This document shows positions 43,260-51,527 of a stretch of 64,000 nucleotides of DNA, one piece after another. This DNA is from an uncultured Treponema sp. (GTDB lineage: Bacteria > Spirochaetota > Spirochaetia > Treponematales > Treponemataceae): NCBI GenBank assembly GCA_946615905.1, contig CAMOIE010000001.1, forward strand, positions 196,215 to 260,214, in the 5' to 3' direction. The number at the start of each line of letters is the position of its first letter. The stretch's first letter is position 1. A program made the translations under genes and the position numbers. The notes under the pieces were generated by a model that worked only from the letters and a program-made list of their open reading frames with translations, was not told where the DNA came from and made no database searches.

Positions 43260-44815
43260 TGACAGGTTCTTTTCTTTCTTTGCTTCCGGCGGTTGTCGCG
43301 ATTGTTCTGGCTTTGGTGACAAAGGAAGTTTATTCTTCGCTTTTTATCGGCGTTGTAATCGGCGGAATTTTCTTTGCTGCCGGTGCTGGAACTGGCTTCC
43401 CCGGATTTTTCAACCATATCTTCAAGGACGGAATGATTGCCCAGCTTTCTGACTCATGGAACGTCGGAATTCTGGTCTTCCTCGTAGTTTTGGGAACTAT
43501 GGTCGCCCTGATGAACAAGGCCGGCGGTTCTGCCGCTTTTGGTGACTGGGCAAAAAAGCACATCAAGTCAAAGGTCGGCGCGCAGGTTGCGACTGTATGC
43601 CTCGGAATCATGATTTTCATCGATGACTATTTTAATTGTCTTACGGTCGGCTCGGTGATGAAGCCGGTGACTGACAAATACAAGGTCTCAAAAGAAAAAC
43701 TGGCTTATTTAATCGACGGAACTGCGGCTCCTGTTTGTATTATCGCGCCTATTTCGTCTTGGGCGGCTGCCGTCTCTGGCTTTGTAAGCGAGGGTGAGAA
43801 CGGAATCGCACTTTTCTGCAAGGCTGTTCCATTCAATTTTTACGCCTTTTTCACTTTGATTTGCATGTTCGCGATGATTTTCATGAATTTTGAATTCGGC
43901 CCGATGGCAAAAGCCCAGAAAGCCTGCGAAACTATGCAGAGTGCCGCTGATGAACTTGCCGCTGAGGGTGAAAAGAAAAAGGGAAAGGTCGTTGATTTGG
44001 TTCTCCCGATTGTGATGCTGATTGTTTTCTGTGTTTTGGGGATGATTTATACAGGTGGATTTTTCACCGCTCAGATTGCCGGAGAGGCAGAAGGAACGAT
44101 GGTCGCAAATCCTGCTTATCTGAATTTTATCGAGGCCTTCGCTGCGTCTGACGCTTCTGTCGGTCTTGTTTTGGGTTCATTTGCCGCCCTGATTCTAACG
44201 GTTCTTTTCTATTTGCCGAGAAAAGTCCTCCCCTTCAAGGAGTGCATGACTTCAATTCCTGACGGCTTTAAAGCCATGGTTCCTGCCATTTTGATTTTGA
44301 CTTTGGCCTGGACTTTGAAGGCTATGACTGACAGTCTCGGTGCCGCTGAATACGTCGCCGGTCTTGTCCAAGGCAGTGCGAAAGGCTTGCAGAATATGCT
44401 TCCCGCAATCATCTTTGTAATCGCGGTTGCCCTTGCCTTTGCGACTGGAACTTCTTGGGGTACTTTCGGAATCCTGATTCCGATTTGCATCGCGGTTTTC
44501 CAGGCAGGCGACCCCCTCAGAATCATTTCTATTTCTGCCTGTATGGCGGGTGCTGTATGCGGAGACCACATTTCGCCGATTTCCGACACGACGATTATGG
44601 CTTCCGCCGGTGCCCAGTGTGACCATGTTCAGCATGTGGCGACTCAGCTGCCTTACGCCTTGAACATCGCAGGAGTTTCATTTTTGACTTTCATCGTCGC
44701 GGGCTTTACACAGGGACTTGGAATTGTGGCCAGTGCCTTGATTTCTTGGATCTTCGGTCTGGTAATCCTTGCCATAATGTTGACCGTGATGAAGCGGAAA
44801 ATCGCAAGGGAGTAA
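43259..44815 (+). CDS. NhaC-family Na+/H+ antiporter
   Basis: 518 residues with about 11-13 membrane helices. NhaC-type signatures are visible: GILVFLVVLGTMVALMNKAGG, MIFIDDYFNCLTVGSVMKPV, ATGTSWGTFGILIPI and the strongly conserved GAVCGDHISPISDTTIMASAG. It exchanges Na+ for H+ across the inner membrane; related proteins carry malate/lactate or amino acids, so the exact substrate is open. A 56-codon gene overlaps its start by one base. It is followed by a nested hairpin element. Confidence 0.9.
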   Translation: MTGSFLSLLPAVVAIVLALVTKEVYSSLFIGVVIGGIFFAAGAGTGFPGFFNHIFKDGMIAQLSDSWNVGILVFLVVLGTMVALMNKAGGSAAFGDWAKKHIKSKVGAQVATVCLGIMIFIDDYFNCLTVGSVMKPVTDKYKVSKEKLAYLIDGTAAPVCIIAPISSWAAAVSGFVSEGENGIALFCKAVPFNFYAFFTLICMFAMIFMNFEFGPMAKAQKACETMQSAADELAAEGEKKKGKVVDLVLPIVMLIVFCVLGMIYTGGFFTAQIAGEAEGTMVANPAYLNFIEAFAASDASVGLVLGSFAALILTVLFYLPRKVLPFKECMTSIPDGFKAMVPAILILTLAWTLKAMTDSLGAAEYVAGLVQGSAKGLQNMLPAIIFVIAVALAFATGTSWGTFGILIPICIAVFQAGDPLRIISISACMAGAVCGDHISPISDTTIMASAGAQCDHVQHVATQLPYALNIAGVSFLTFIVAGFTQGLGIVASALISWIFGLVILAIMLTVMKRKIARE

Positions 44816-44829
44816 ATACTTGCGTGTAC

Positions 44830-44957
44830 AAAAAGGGGCTGTCTAATAAGTTCGCAGAATGCGGTCATTGAGCCTGTCGAAATGACATTTGCCACTATAG
44901 ATGGTGGTTTCGACAAGCTCAACCACCATTTTGCTACTTTTGGGACAGCCCCTTTTT
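44830..44957. repeat. 128-bp inverted-repeat element carrying two TCGACARGCTC-loop hairpins
   Basis: Ends are AAAAAGGGGCTGTC (44830-44843) and GACAGCCCCTTTTT (44944-44957), perfect 14-bp inverted repeats. Inside are GTCATT-GAGCCTGTCGA-AATGAC (44864-44886) and ATGGTGGTT-TCGACAAGCTC-AACCACCAT (44901-44929). It lies between convergent genes and can terminate both. The shape is that of a MITE-like or REP-like unit; no target-site duplication was identified. Confidence 0.8.
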
Positions 44958-44960
44958 TGT

Positions 44961-47441
44961 CTAATTAAGTTTTTCCATAAGCTCGTCTGCGCTCTGCATC
45001 AAAACTTTTCGTAAGTTTGCGTCTTGCAGCGAAGGAATCAATTGAACCGCATCTGCAATTACTGTTTTTGTGAGTTCCAGTTCTGAGTCGGGAAGCTCTA
45101 CTTTTGCATCCGCAGGAGTTATTGCACCGGCATTTATTAAAGCTTTTGCCGCAGAATATAGCCCCGGAGTTCCGGAAAGTTTTGCTATGATGTAGTCCAA
45201 AAGCAGGCGGGTTTTGCTGGAGAGAAACTCTGCCTTTTGTGTCGGAGGTAAGAATTCCAGCATTTCGCGGAGTTTTTTGAACATTTTGAGCTGTCTGGCG
45301 AATTTTTCCAAATCTTTTTCACCGGCGAGTGCCTTTACAATCGGAGGAAGCACTTTTGCAGCTTCACTGAGTGAGTATTCACCAGTAAAGTCTTCCGGAA
45401 TTTCGTCTGGAAGGTCTTCTGAAATTTCCGTTTCCGGCGCTGATTCTTGCCAAGACTCAGCTTGCTTGCGGTCTTCTAGTTCTTGCGCGGTATCTGCAGC
45501 TGTCTGCGCGGCGTTCCAAGCTTTTTCTGCCGCGTAATTCGCCTTGTCCAAAATATCCTGTGCCTCTTTTAGCTGGCCGTCTAATTCTGATGGATTCTCT
45601 CGTTTTTCGCCTTCGTTTTCCTCTGAATCCGAGTCAGAAACTGCAAATTCGTCGTCAGGCTGGAATGAGTCGTCTACGGAAAGTTCTTCCGAGCCGTCCG
45701 GGATTTTTTCTCTTACCTCTGTGTCATCGGCCTCCACAGGACTTTCATCATCGATTAAATCGTCCAAGTCATCGGAAATCAGCTCTTCTTTTTTCGGCTG
45801 GTCATCGAGCATTGAAGAATCGTCAAAGAAAAGAGGGGCGTCGCTTTCGTCTTCGGCAAGTTTTTCCATTCCGAACTGGTCAAAGTCAAAGTCGTCATCA
45901 GAAGACTCTTTTTTCTCTTCTTCAGGGGCATTTTCTTCTGTAGGCTCGAAATCTTCATCTGCTGCCGCAAGTGGAATTTCCTCGCCAGTAGAGTCAAATT
46001 CTTTTGAGATTTCTTCCGGGCTGGCAGCGGAAAAGTCTGCGTAATCTGTGTCGGCATCATCGGGAATGTCCGCCTCAAGACGGCTGAGACCTTTTGAGAC
46101 AAGAGCGTTGCCTGAGTCGATTTTTGCAGCCTTCTGATAGAGCTCCGCCGCAGAGTCAGCCTTGGATTGCTGTTCATAGATTGCCGCCAACTTAGTTATC
46201 GCGTTGATGTCGCGGGGATTTTTTTCAATTGCAGCCTGCAAGTATTTTTCACAGCTTTCATTGTCTTCGATTTGCATAAAGCGTTTGGCCGCCTCGCGCA
46301 AATGTTCGTTGTACAATGGATGGAGAGAAGTCAGCCTCTTGAAGCAGCCTTCCGCCTTGTTTTTTTCTCCGTTCAAAATGTAGTATTGGCCGAGCAAATT
46401 GAGGGTGTCAGCGTCGTTTTTGTCCTTGTTCCAAAGGGTCGTGAGCTTTTTGTAGGCCGCCGCAAGATGATTGCCGCTGAGCAAAACTGAAACTGCCTGC
46501 TTGAGGAGCTTTTCGTCAGTCGGATTTAGCCCGCTGGCCTTTTCGATCGTCTGGACAGCCTCGTCATTTTTGCCCTGGGCCTCAAGAGAGGTTGCCAGAC
46601 CTGACATTGCCGGAATGTAGTCTTCTTTTGTGTTGAGCGCGGTCTTGAATTCTTTTTCTGCAGACGGAAATTCTGCCCGCTTGTTAAGGATTTCGCCGAG
46701 AGACGTGCGGATTTTCACATCATCGGGATTTAAATCTGCCCCAGTCTGTACGACCCTGTTTGCAAGGGCGATTCTGCCGGATTTCAAGAGAAGATTGTAA
46801 TATGAGTCGATTGCCTCAAGCCAGCCGGGTTTTGCCTTTAATGCCCCCTCGTAGAAGCCTGTCGCCTTTTGCCGCTCGCCGAGCGCCTCGTAGCTTTTTG
46901 CGATGTTCAACTGGAGAACCGGATGATTGGGGTCTACTTTCAGACCGCGCGAATATGCGTTCACGGCCTTTTGATGCTCTCCCTTTTGGGCGTAGATCGC
47001 ACCCAAGTGGTTGAATGCCAGAACATCGGAAGGATTTTCCTCGATGACATCCTCAAAGCAGCGGATTGCGTCATCGTATTTTTTCATGTCCTTGAATGTA
47101 AAGCCGAGGTTGTAGGAAACTTGGGCGTTCTCTCCCCCTTCGGCCAAAGCCTGCTCCAAAACGGCGATTGCCTCGTCATATTTTTTGAGACGGCGGTAAA
47201 TTCCTCCGAGGGTAATGAAGGCCGGGATATTTCCGGGCTGAAGTCTGGTTATCTTGTTGAAAAGCGGAAGGGCTTCATCGTCCTGTCCGGCCTTTATGTA
47301 GAGGTTGCCTAGCTCTCTCAGCAAGTCTGTGTTGCTCTGGTCGTTTTTGAGAAGCTGCTTGTAAAGGCGGGCTGCAAGGGTGAAATCTCTGGCGATTACA
47401 GCTGCACGGGCACGGGTTAAAACGAGTGATGTGTCTTCCAT
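44961..47441 (-). CDS. large cytoplasmic TPR protein with acidic linker
   Basis: 826 residues. About 12 tetratricopeptide repeats fill residues 1-450 (LLRELGNLYIKAGQDDEALP, VSYNLGFTFKDMKKYDDAIR, AFNHLGAIYAQKGEHQKAVN). Residues about 460-640 are a very acidic disordered stretch with many Asp/Glu/Ser. The end is a helical domain (EAAKVLPPIVKAL, LDYIIAKLSG). No signal peptide or membrane helix. It probably serves as a scaffold; no partner is evident. AAAGGA precedes the ATG; the LamG/FN3 gene ends 17 bases upstream on the same strand. Confidence 0.8.
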   Translation of the reverse strand: MEDTSLVLTRARAAVIARDFTLAARLYKQLLKNDQSNTDLLRELGNLYIKAGQDDEALPLFNKITRLQPGNIPAFITLGGIYRRLKKYDEAIAVLEQALAEGGENAQVSYNLGFTFKDMKKYDDAIRCFEDVIEENPSDVLAFNHLGAIYAQKGEHQKAVNAYSRGLKVDPNHPVLQLNIAKSYEALGERQKATGFYEGALKAKPGWLEAIDSYYNLLLKSGRIALANRVVQTGADLNPDDVKIRTSLGEILNKRAEFPSAEKEFKTALNTKEDYIPAMSGLATSLEAQGKNDEAVQTIEKASGLNPTDEKLLKQAVSVLLSGNHLAAAYKKLTTLWNKDKNDADTLNLLGQYYILNGEKNKAEGCFKRLTSLHPLYNEHLREAAKRFMQIEDNESCEKYLQAAIEKNPRDINAITKLAAIYEQQSKADSAAELYQKAAKIDSGNALVSKGLSRLEADIPDDADTDYADFSAASPEEISKEFDSTGEEIPLAAADEDFEPTEENAPEEEKKESSDDDFDFDQFGMEKLAEDESDAPLFFDDSSMLDDQPKKEELISDDLDDLIDDESPVEADDTEVREKIPDGSEELSVDDSFQPDDEFAVSDSDSEENEGEKRENPSELDGQLKEAQDILDKANYAAEKAWNAAQTAADTAQELEDRKQAESWQESAPETEISEDLPDEIPEDFTGEYSLSEAAKVLPPIVKALAGEKDLEKFARQLKMFKKLREMLEFLPPTQKAEFLSSKTRLLLDYIIAKLSGTPGLYSAAKALINAGAITPADAKVELPDSELELTKTVIADAVQLIPSLQDANLRKVLMQSADELMEKLN

Positions 47442-47458
47442 ACTTTTTTCCTTTGCTT

Positions 47459-49006
47459 TTAATTCAGTCTTGCTGACGGACGGGCGTAGACTTCTTTTGA
47501 GAGAGTTCCGTTTATCCTTCCGTCAATTCTTGAATATGATGAGACTGCAAAATAATAGATTACACCGTTTTCAAGACCTGTGATAGTCAGGGAAGAGGTG
47601 TTTCCCGCACGAATCGGAGATGGACCTTGGATTGCTGTGCGGCCGAGATATTCACCGGGGCGGTTGCCGTAATAGACGTAGTAGCCTCCGGCCGTGTCAT
47701 CAATTGAATATGACCAGCTGACTGTAACAGACCCGTTGCCCGGCTCTGCATGAACTGCAAGTGGCGGTAAAGGTTCGTTTTGTTCTGTGTATTTAATTGT
47801 CAGCCGGGTGATTGAGGGGGATTTCATTCCAGCCCCGTCAGGCAATAAGTCTGCCTTGACTTGGAAATACTGGCCTGAAACTCCAGAAATTTTTTCTCCC
47901 GGAAGAACTTCATGCCAAATCGGAAAGTTTTCTGTCCATCCGTAGCAATCGTCTCCTGCACGGACATAAAGGCGGATTTCGGTCTGGGCGGGAACGTTCA
48001 TCAAAGCATCAAGTTCGTCCAAGGAGGCCGCGTTTGAGATTAGAATCGGCTCGCTTACGAAAGAACCGCCGCCGAGTCTGTACTGCTCGTTTCCTGTTGC
48101 ATAAAGTGAGCCGTCATAAGTCTTTTCGTAAGGACTTCTTGTGATTCTAAAATTGTCGATTTTTCCAGAAAAATCAGGGCAAATCGAAAGACTCGCATCT
48201 TCTCCGAAAACAGGGGCGCAAACTGCGGAGCCTTCGTGCTTTGTTATTGTGAGGAATTGGATTGCTTCTGTCTTGCCATCGACCAAGTATTCAATCATGC
48301 CTGTTTCCTGGTTGAATGAAAGTGTGTGGCGGGCCCATTTTTCAGGGATTAAAGTTGAGTAGCCTTCCAGACGGACGGTGTTCTTTCCTTTTGAATCTGT
48401 GTAGCCGTAAAAAATATTTGAGAATTCCCAGACGATTCTGTTTCCGCTGATTGCGGCCTCAATTTTTTGGTAGCCAGAATTACGGTCTACGTTCATCGAA
48501 GTTCGCCAGTAAAGAATCTGCTGACCGTTATCTACGACTGCCGGATTCAAGTAAAAGTCAAAAGTGAAGGAGCCTGCGAGTTTTTTTCCTCCGCCAAAGA
48601 GGCTTTCGTCTTTTCCTTTGACAGAGAGTCCTCCTGAATGCTTTCCCTTGCTGATGGCTGCTCCGTCTCCCTTTAGGGCTTTTGTCGTGTGTCCTAGCTT
48701 GTTTGAGAGAATTTCGTAGTGACCTGTTTCATCTCTGGTAAATTCAGAGTCAAAAGTCAACAGCAAATCTGCGATTTCCGCTGATGAACCGGGTGTTTTT
48801 GTCGCCAGTTGAAGGCATTCCCAGCCGAATCTTCCCTTGCCGGTGGTCAGTCCTGTCGTTTTCTGGAGATTTGACCAGCCATGCTCTCCTCCGAATTCCT
48901 TTGTTCCTGTTGAGGCGAAAATCGGTAGAGAAATCGAAAGTATAACAAAAAGACAAGTGGGAATTTTTACGAATTTTTTGTATATTGAAAGTGATTGGTT
49001 TGTCAT
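47459..49006 (-). CDS. secreted protein with LamG-like and fibronectin type III domains
   Basis: 515 residues from ATG 49006. Signal peptide (SIYKKFVKIPTCLFVILSIS, cleaved near IFAS). A concanavalin/LamG-like sandwich at about 85-280 (GSFTFDFYLNPAVVDNGQQI, GKIDNFRITRSPYEKTYDG) and a fibronectin type III domain at about 420-510 (PLAVHAEPGNGSVTVSWSYS, LENGVIYYFAVSSYS). It is likely a periplasmic or surface protein that binds glycans or other proteins. Its ATG overlaps the ATG of the divergent uvrC gene. No Shine-Dalgarno is visible; a TTG at 49024 is the alternative start. Confidence 0.75.
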   Translation of the reverse strand: MTNQSLSIYKKFVKIPTCLFVILSISLPIFASTGTKEFGGEHGWSNLQKTTGLTTGKGRFGWECLQLATKTPGSSAEIADLLLTFDSEFTRDETGHYEILSNKLGHTTKALKGDGAAISKGKHSGGLSVKGKDESLFGGGKKLAGSFTFDFYLNPAVVDNGQQILYWRTSMNVDRNSGYQKIEAAISGNRIVWEFSNIFYGYTDSKGKNTVRLEGYSTLIPEKWARHTLSFNQETGMIEYLVDGKTEAIQFLTITKHEGSAVCAPVFGEDASLSICPDFSGKIDNFRITRSPYEKTYDGSLYATGNEQYRLGGGSFVSEPILISNAASLDELDALMNVPAQTEIRLYVRAGDDCYGWTENFPIWHEVLPGEKISGVSGQYFQVKADLLPDGAGMKSPSITRLTIKYTEQNEPLPPLAVHAEPGNGSVTVSWSYSIDDTAGGYYVYYGNRPGEYLGRTAIQGPSPIRAGNTSSLTITGLENGVIYYFAVSSYSRIDGRINGTLSKEVYARPSARLN

Positions 49007-50957
49007 GATTTTAGAAAAAAGCAACCCGGCTTATGAAACACTCCACGAAACCGCGTTAAAGGCGCCATCCTCCTCCGGCGTTTACCTCTGGCGTGATGCC
49101 AAAGGCACTGTAATTTATGTCGGCAAAGCCAAAAGTCTGAAAAACAGACTTTCCTCATATTTTTCCGGGGAAAAGGCTATCAAAACCCAGATGCTCATTT
49201 CCCGGGCAAAGTCAATTGAATATATCACAACGGCCAACGAGTACGAAGCTTTCCTTTTGGAAAACAACCTGATTAAAAAGTACACGCCCCGCTACAACAT
49301 CGCCCTGAAAGACGGAAAATCCTATCCGGTTTTGCGGATTACCAAGGAGGAATTCCCCAAGCTCTTCAAAACCCGCCGGGTGATTCATGACGGTTCCCTT
49401 TACTTCGGGCCATTCCCGGATGCGGGTGCCTTGGACACCTTCATCGAGACTTTGTACCGCCTTTATCCGCTCAGGCACTGCCGGACTTTCAAAAAACGCG
49501 ATGCTCCCTGCATGTACTATCACATCGGACGTTGCAAGGCCCCCTGCTGTGGAAAAATTTCCGCAGAGTCCTACAATGAATTTATCGAAGAAATCGCGCA
49601 ACTTCTTGAGGGAAAAGGAGAAGAAACGGTCTCCAAAATGACGGCCGAAATGAAAAAGGCCGCCGCCGAGTTGAAATTTGAAAAGGCCGCCCGCCTGCGT
49701 GACGGACTGCGCGCACTGACAATCATGCAGAACCAAAACATAGTCGAGGATTTTGACTCTTCCGACCGCGACTACATTGCCCATTTCCGCGAGGGGGAGC
49801 TTGTCTCATTCACTGTGCTTAAAATCCGTGGCGGCAAGCTGATGGGGCGGGACAACTTCCGGGTGGTCAGCCTGAACGAGGACGAGGAGCTTTTGGAGGA
49901 ATTCGCCTGCGCATATTACACCGAGGCAAATGAGATTCCGCCTGCGATTTATGTTTCCACAAAAGACGGATTTGAATTCCTTTCCAGATGGATTTCTGAG
50001 ACTTTTGACACTAGGACTGAAATCATTCTGGTGACTGACTCAATTGAGAATGCCAGAAGGCACGAGGCCGCCATGAATATGGCTGAGCAGAACGCCCGTG
50101 AGGACATAATCCGACGGGTTCGGGAGCGAGGCGACAATCCTGCCATGGAGGAATTGCAGAGACTTTTGGGGCTGGCTACGCTTCCAGAGAGAATCGAGGG
50201 CTTTGATATTGCCCATATCGGCGGAAAATTCCCGGTCGCGTCATTGATTTCATTCTGGAAGGGCAACCCGGACAAGAAAAATTACCGCTACTTCCGACTC
50301 AAGACGACGAACGGGGTAATCGATGACTTTGCTTCAATGAGGGAGGCGACGAGCCGCCGCTATTCCCGCCTTGTCAACGAAAAAAAAGAGCTTCCTGACT
50401 TGATTTTGATTGACGGTGGCATCGGCCAGGTGAACGCTGTTGATGCGGTTTTAGAATCTCTTGACCTTGAGATTCCGATTGCGGGACTTGCCAAGCGGGA
50501 CGAGGAAATCTGGCTTCCACATGCGGCAAAGCCAATCTGCCTGCCCAAACGGTCTGACGCACTCAGACTCTTGCAGCGGGTTCGAGACGAGACCCACCGC
50601 TTTGCGACAAGCCGTAACCAGAATCTTAGGACAAAGGAGAATACTGTCTCTGCATTCGCAAGTCTGCCACATGTCGGCGGCCAGAGGGAGAAGATTCTTA
50701 TAAAAACTTTTGAGACTCTTGAGAATTTGGCGGCCGCGCCTGAGGCTCAAATTGCCCAGACCCTGCACGTGAGGGCTGGAATTGCGACTGAGATTCTGCT
50801 TGCCGCCCGCCGCCTTGCTGCTGAGCGTTCTGAAATTAAGGAAGAAAAATCTTTGAGATTGAATTCGCAGCTTTCTCGGCGGGATGAGAACGCCTCTTAT
50901 GCGAAATCTCTTGCGGCCGCCGCGCTTGCTGACGACCTTATGGTTGCGGAAAAATAG
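49005..50957 (+). CDS. uvrC: excinuclease ABC subunit C
   Basis: 650 residues from ATG 49005. Order: GIY-YIG nuclease domain (SGVYLWRDAKGTVIYVGKAK, 25-44; KTRRVIHDGSLYFGPFP), the cysteine region (CMYYHIGRCKAPCCG), UVR helix (EKAARLRDGLRAL), the RNase H-like second nuclease domain (EGFDIAHIGGKFPVASLISF, LILIDGGIGQVNAV) and a terminal helix-hairpin-helix (LPHVGGQREKILIKTFETL). It makes both cuts in nucleotide excision repair with UvrAB. The gene is alone; its start overlaps the divergent LamG/FN3 gene and has no good ribosome binding site. Confidence 0.94.
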   Translation: MILEKSNPAYETLHETALKAPSSSGVYLWRDAKGTVIYVGKAKSLKNRLSSYFSGEKAIKTQMLISRAKSIEYITTANEYEAFLLENNLIKKYTPRYNIALKDGKSYPVLRITKEEFPKLFKTRRVIHDGSLYFGPFPDAGALDTFIETLYRLYPLRHCRTFKKRDAPCMYYHIGRCKAPCCGKISAESYNEFIEEIAQLLEGKGEETVSKMTAEMKKAAAELKFEKAARLRDGLRALTIMQNQNIVEDFDSSDRDYIAHFREGELVSFTVLKIRGGKLMGRDNFRVVSLNEDEELLEEFACAYYTEANEIPPAIYVSTKDGFEFLSRWISETFDTRTEIILVTDSIENARRHEAAMNMAEQNAREDIIRRVRERGDNPAMEELQRLLGLATLPERIEGFDIAHIGGKFPVASLISFWKGNPDKKNYRYFRLKTTNGVIDDFASMREATSRRYSRLVNEKKELPDLILIDGGIGQVNAVDAVLESLDLEIPIAGLAKRDEEIWLPHAAKPICLPKRSDALRLLQRVRDETHRFATSRNQNLRTKENTVSAFASLPHVGGQREKILIKTFETLENLAAAPEAQIAQTLHVRAGIATEILLAARRLAAERSEIKEEKSLRLNSQLSRRDENASYAKSLAAAALADDLMVAEK

Positions 50958-51063
50958 CGGCAGCGATGGGAGGGGCAAAGTTCGCAATGGCGGTTGCGCT
51001 TGTCTAAACCCCATTGCGAATGAGCGTGAGCGAACCCCGGACGTAGCGACCCGGAGGGTGCCG
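50958..51063 (-). repeat. GC-rich dispersed intergenic repeat, inverted copy
   Basis: Read on the minus strand it contains TCCGGGGTTCGCTCACGCTC, identical to the text at 63543-63562, and ends GCCCCTCCCATCGCTGC, matching GCCCCTCCAATCCTTGC in the 63.5-kb copy. Non-coding, between uvrC and a small convergent gene. Confidence 0.8.
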
Positions 51064-51066
51064 CCC

Positions 51067-51450
51067 TTAAGCCTGTGCTGAGAACATGACTCCTGTCTGG
51101 GGAGCCGCTCCTGCAAGTCCATAGCCTGTGATTTCCGCTGTCTGAACGGCAGCCTTGATGTTTGACTGGGCTGTGTGAATCATCGCATCGAGCTGGTCGT
51201 TTGTCATGTTTTCGGGCATCTTTGTCTGGGGTGCCTTTTTCATGGAAATCAGCTGGTTCAAGAGAGAGTTTAAAATCTGGATTTTGCTTACGGAAACCGA
51301 CTTCTGGTTGCCTTTTGCGGCTACGCCTGAAACGTGGTCGAACTGGGCGTAAATGACATAGGCTGGTTTTACGGGAACGTAGAGCTTGCTTCCGCCACCG
51401 GAAACGATTCCCTTGTATGAATAAGCGTTCAGTGAAATTGAGTTTACCAT
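51067..51450 (-). CDS. conserved-looking protein of unknown function (127 aa)
   Basis: 127 residues, no signal peptide or membrane helix. The N-terminus (NSISLNAYSYKGIVSGGGSK) and a middle YVPVKPAYVIYAQFDHVSGV are folded-looking; the C-terminal half is helical and ends in a Gly/Ala-rich tail. An AGGAGGC ribosome binding site eight bases before the ATG supports translation. I do not recognise the family. The 3' end abuts the inverted GC-rich repeat. Confidence 0.65.
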   Translation of the reverse strand: MVNSISLNAYSYKGIVSGGGSKLYVPVKPAYVIYAQFDHVSGVAAKGNQKSVSVSKIQILNSLLNQLISMKKAPQTKMPENMTNDQLDAMIHTAQSNIKAAVQTAEITGYGLAGAAPQTGVMFSAQA

Positions 51451-51527
51451 ACCCTGCCTCCTAACTTTTTGTCTTGCAATTTAAATATCGGCAGGGCATG
51501 GATTTAGTTTAGAATTTTAAATTATGA

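Noticed and set aside
50451..51122. 223-codon minus-strand open frame across the uvrC end and the GC-rich repeat
   Set aside because: It covers the conserved HhH end of UvrC and the repeat; composition is Arg/Ser/Pro-rich as expected for a shadow.
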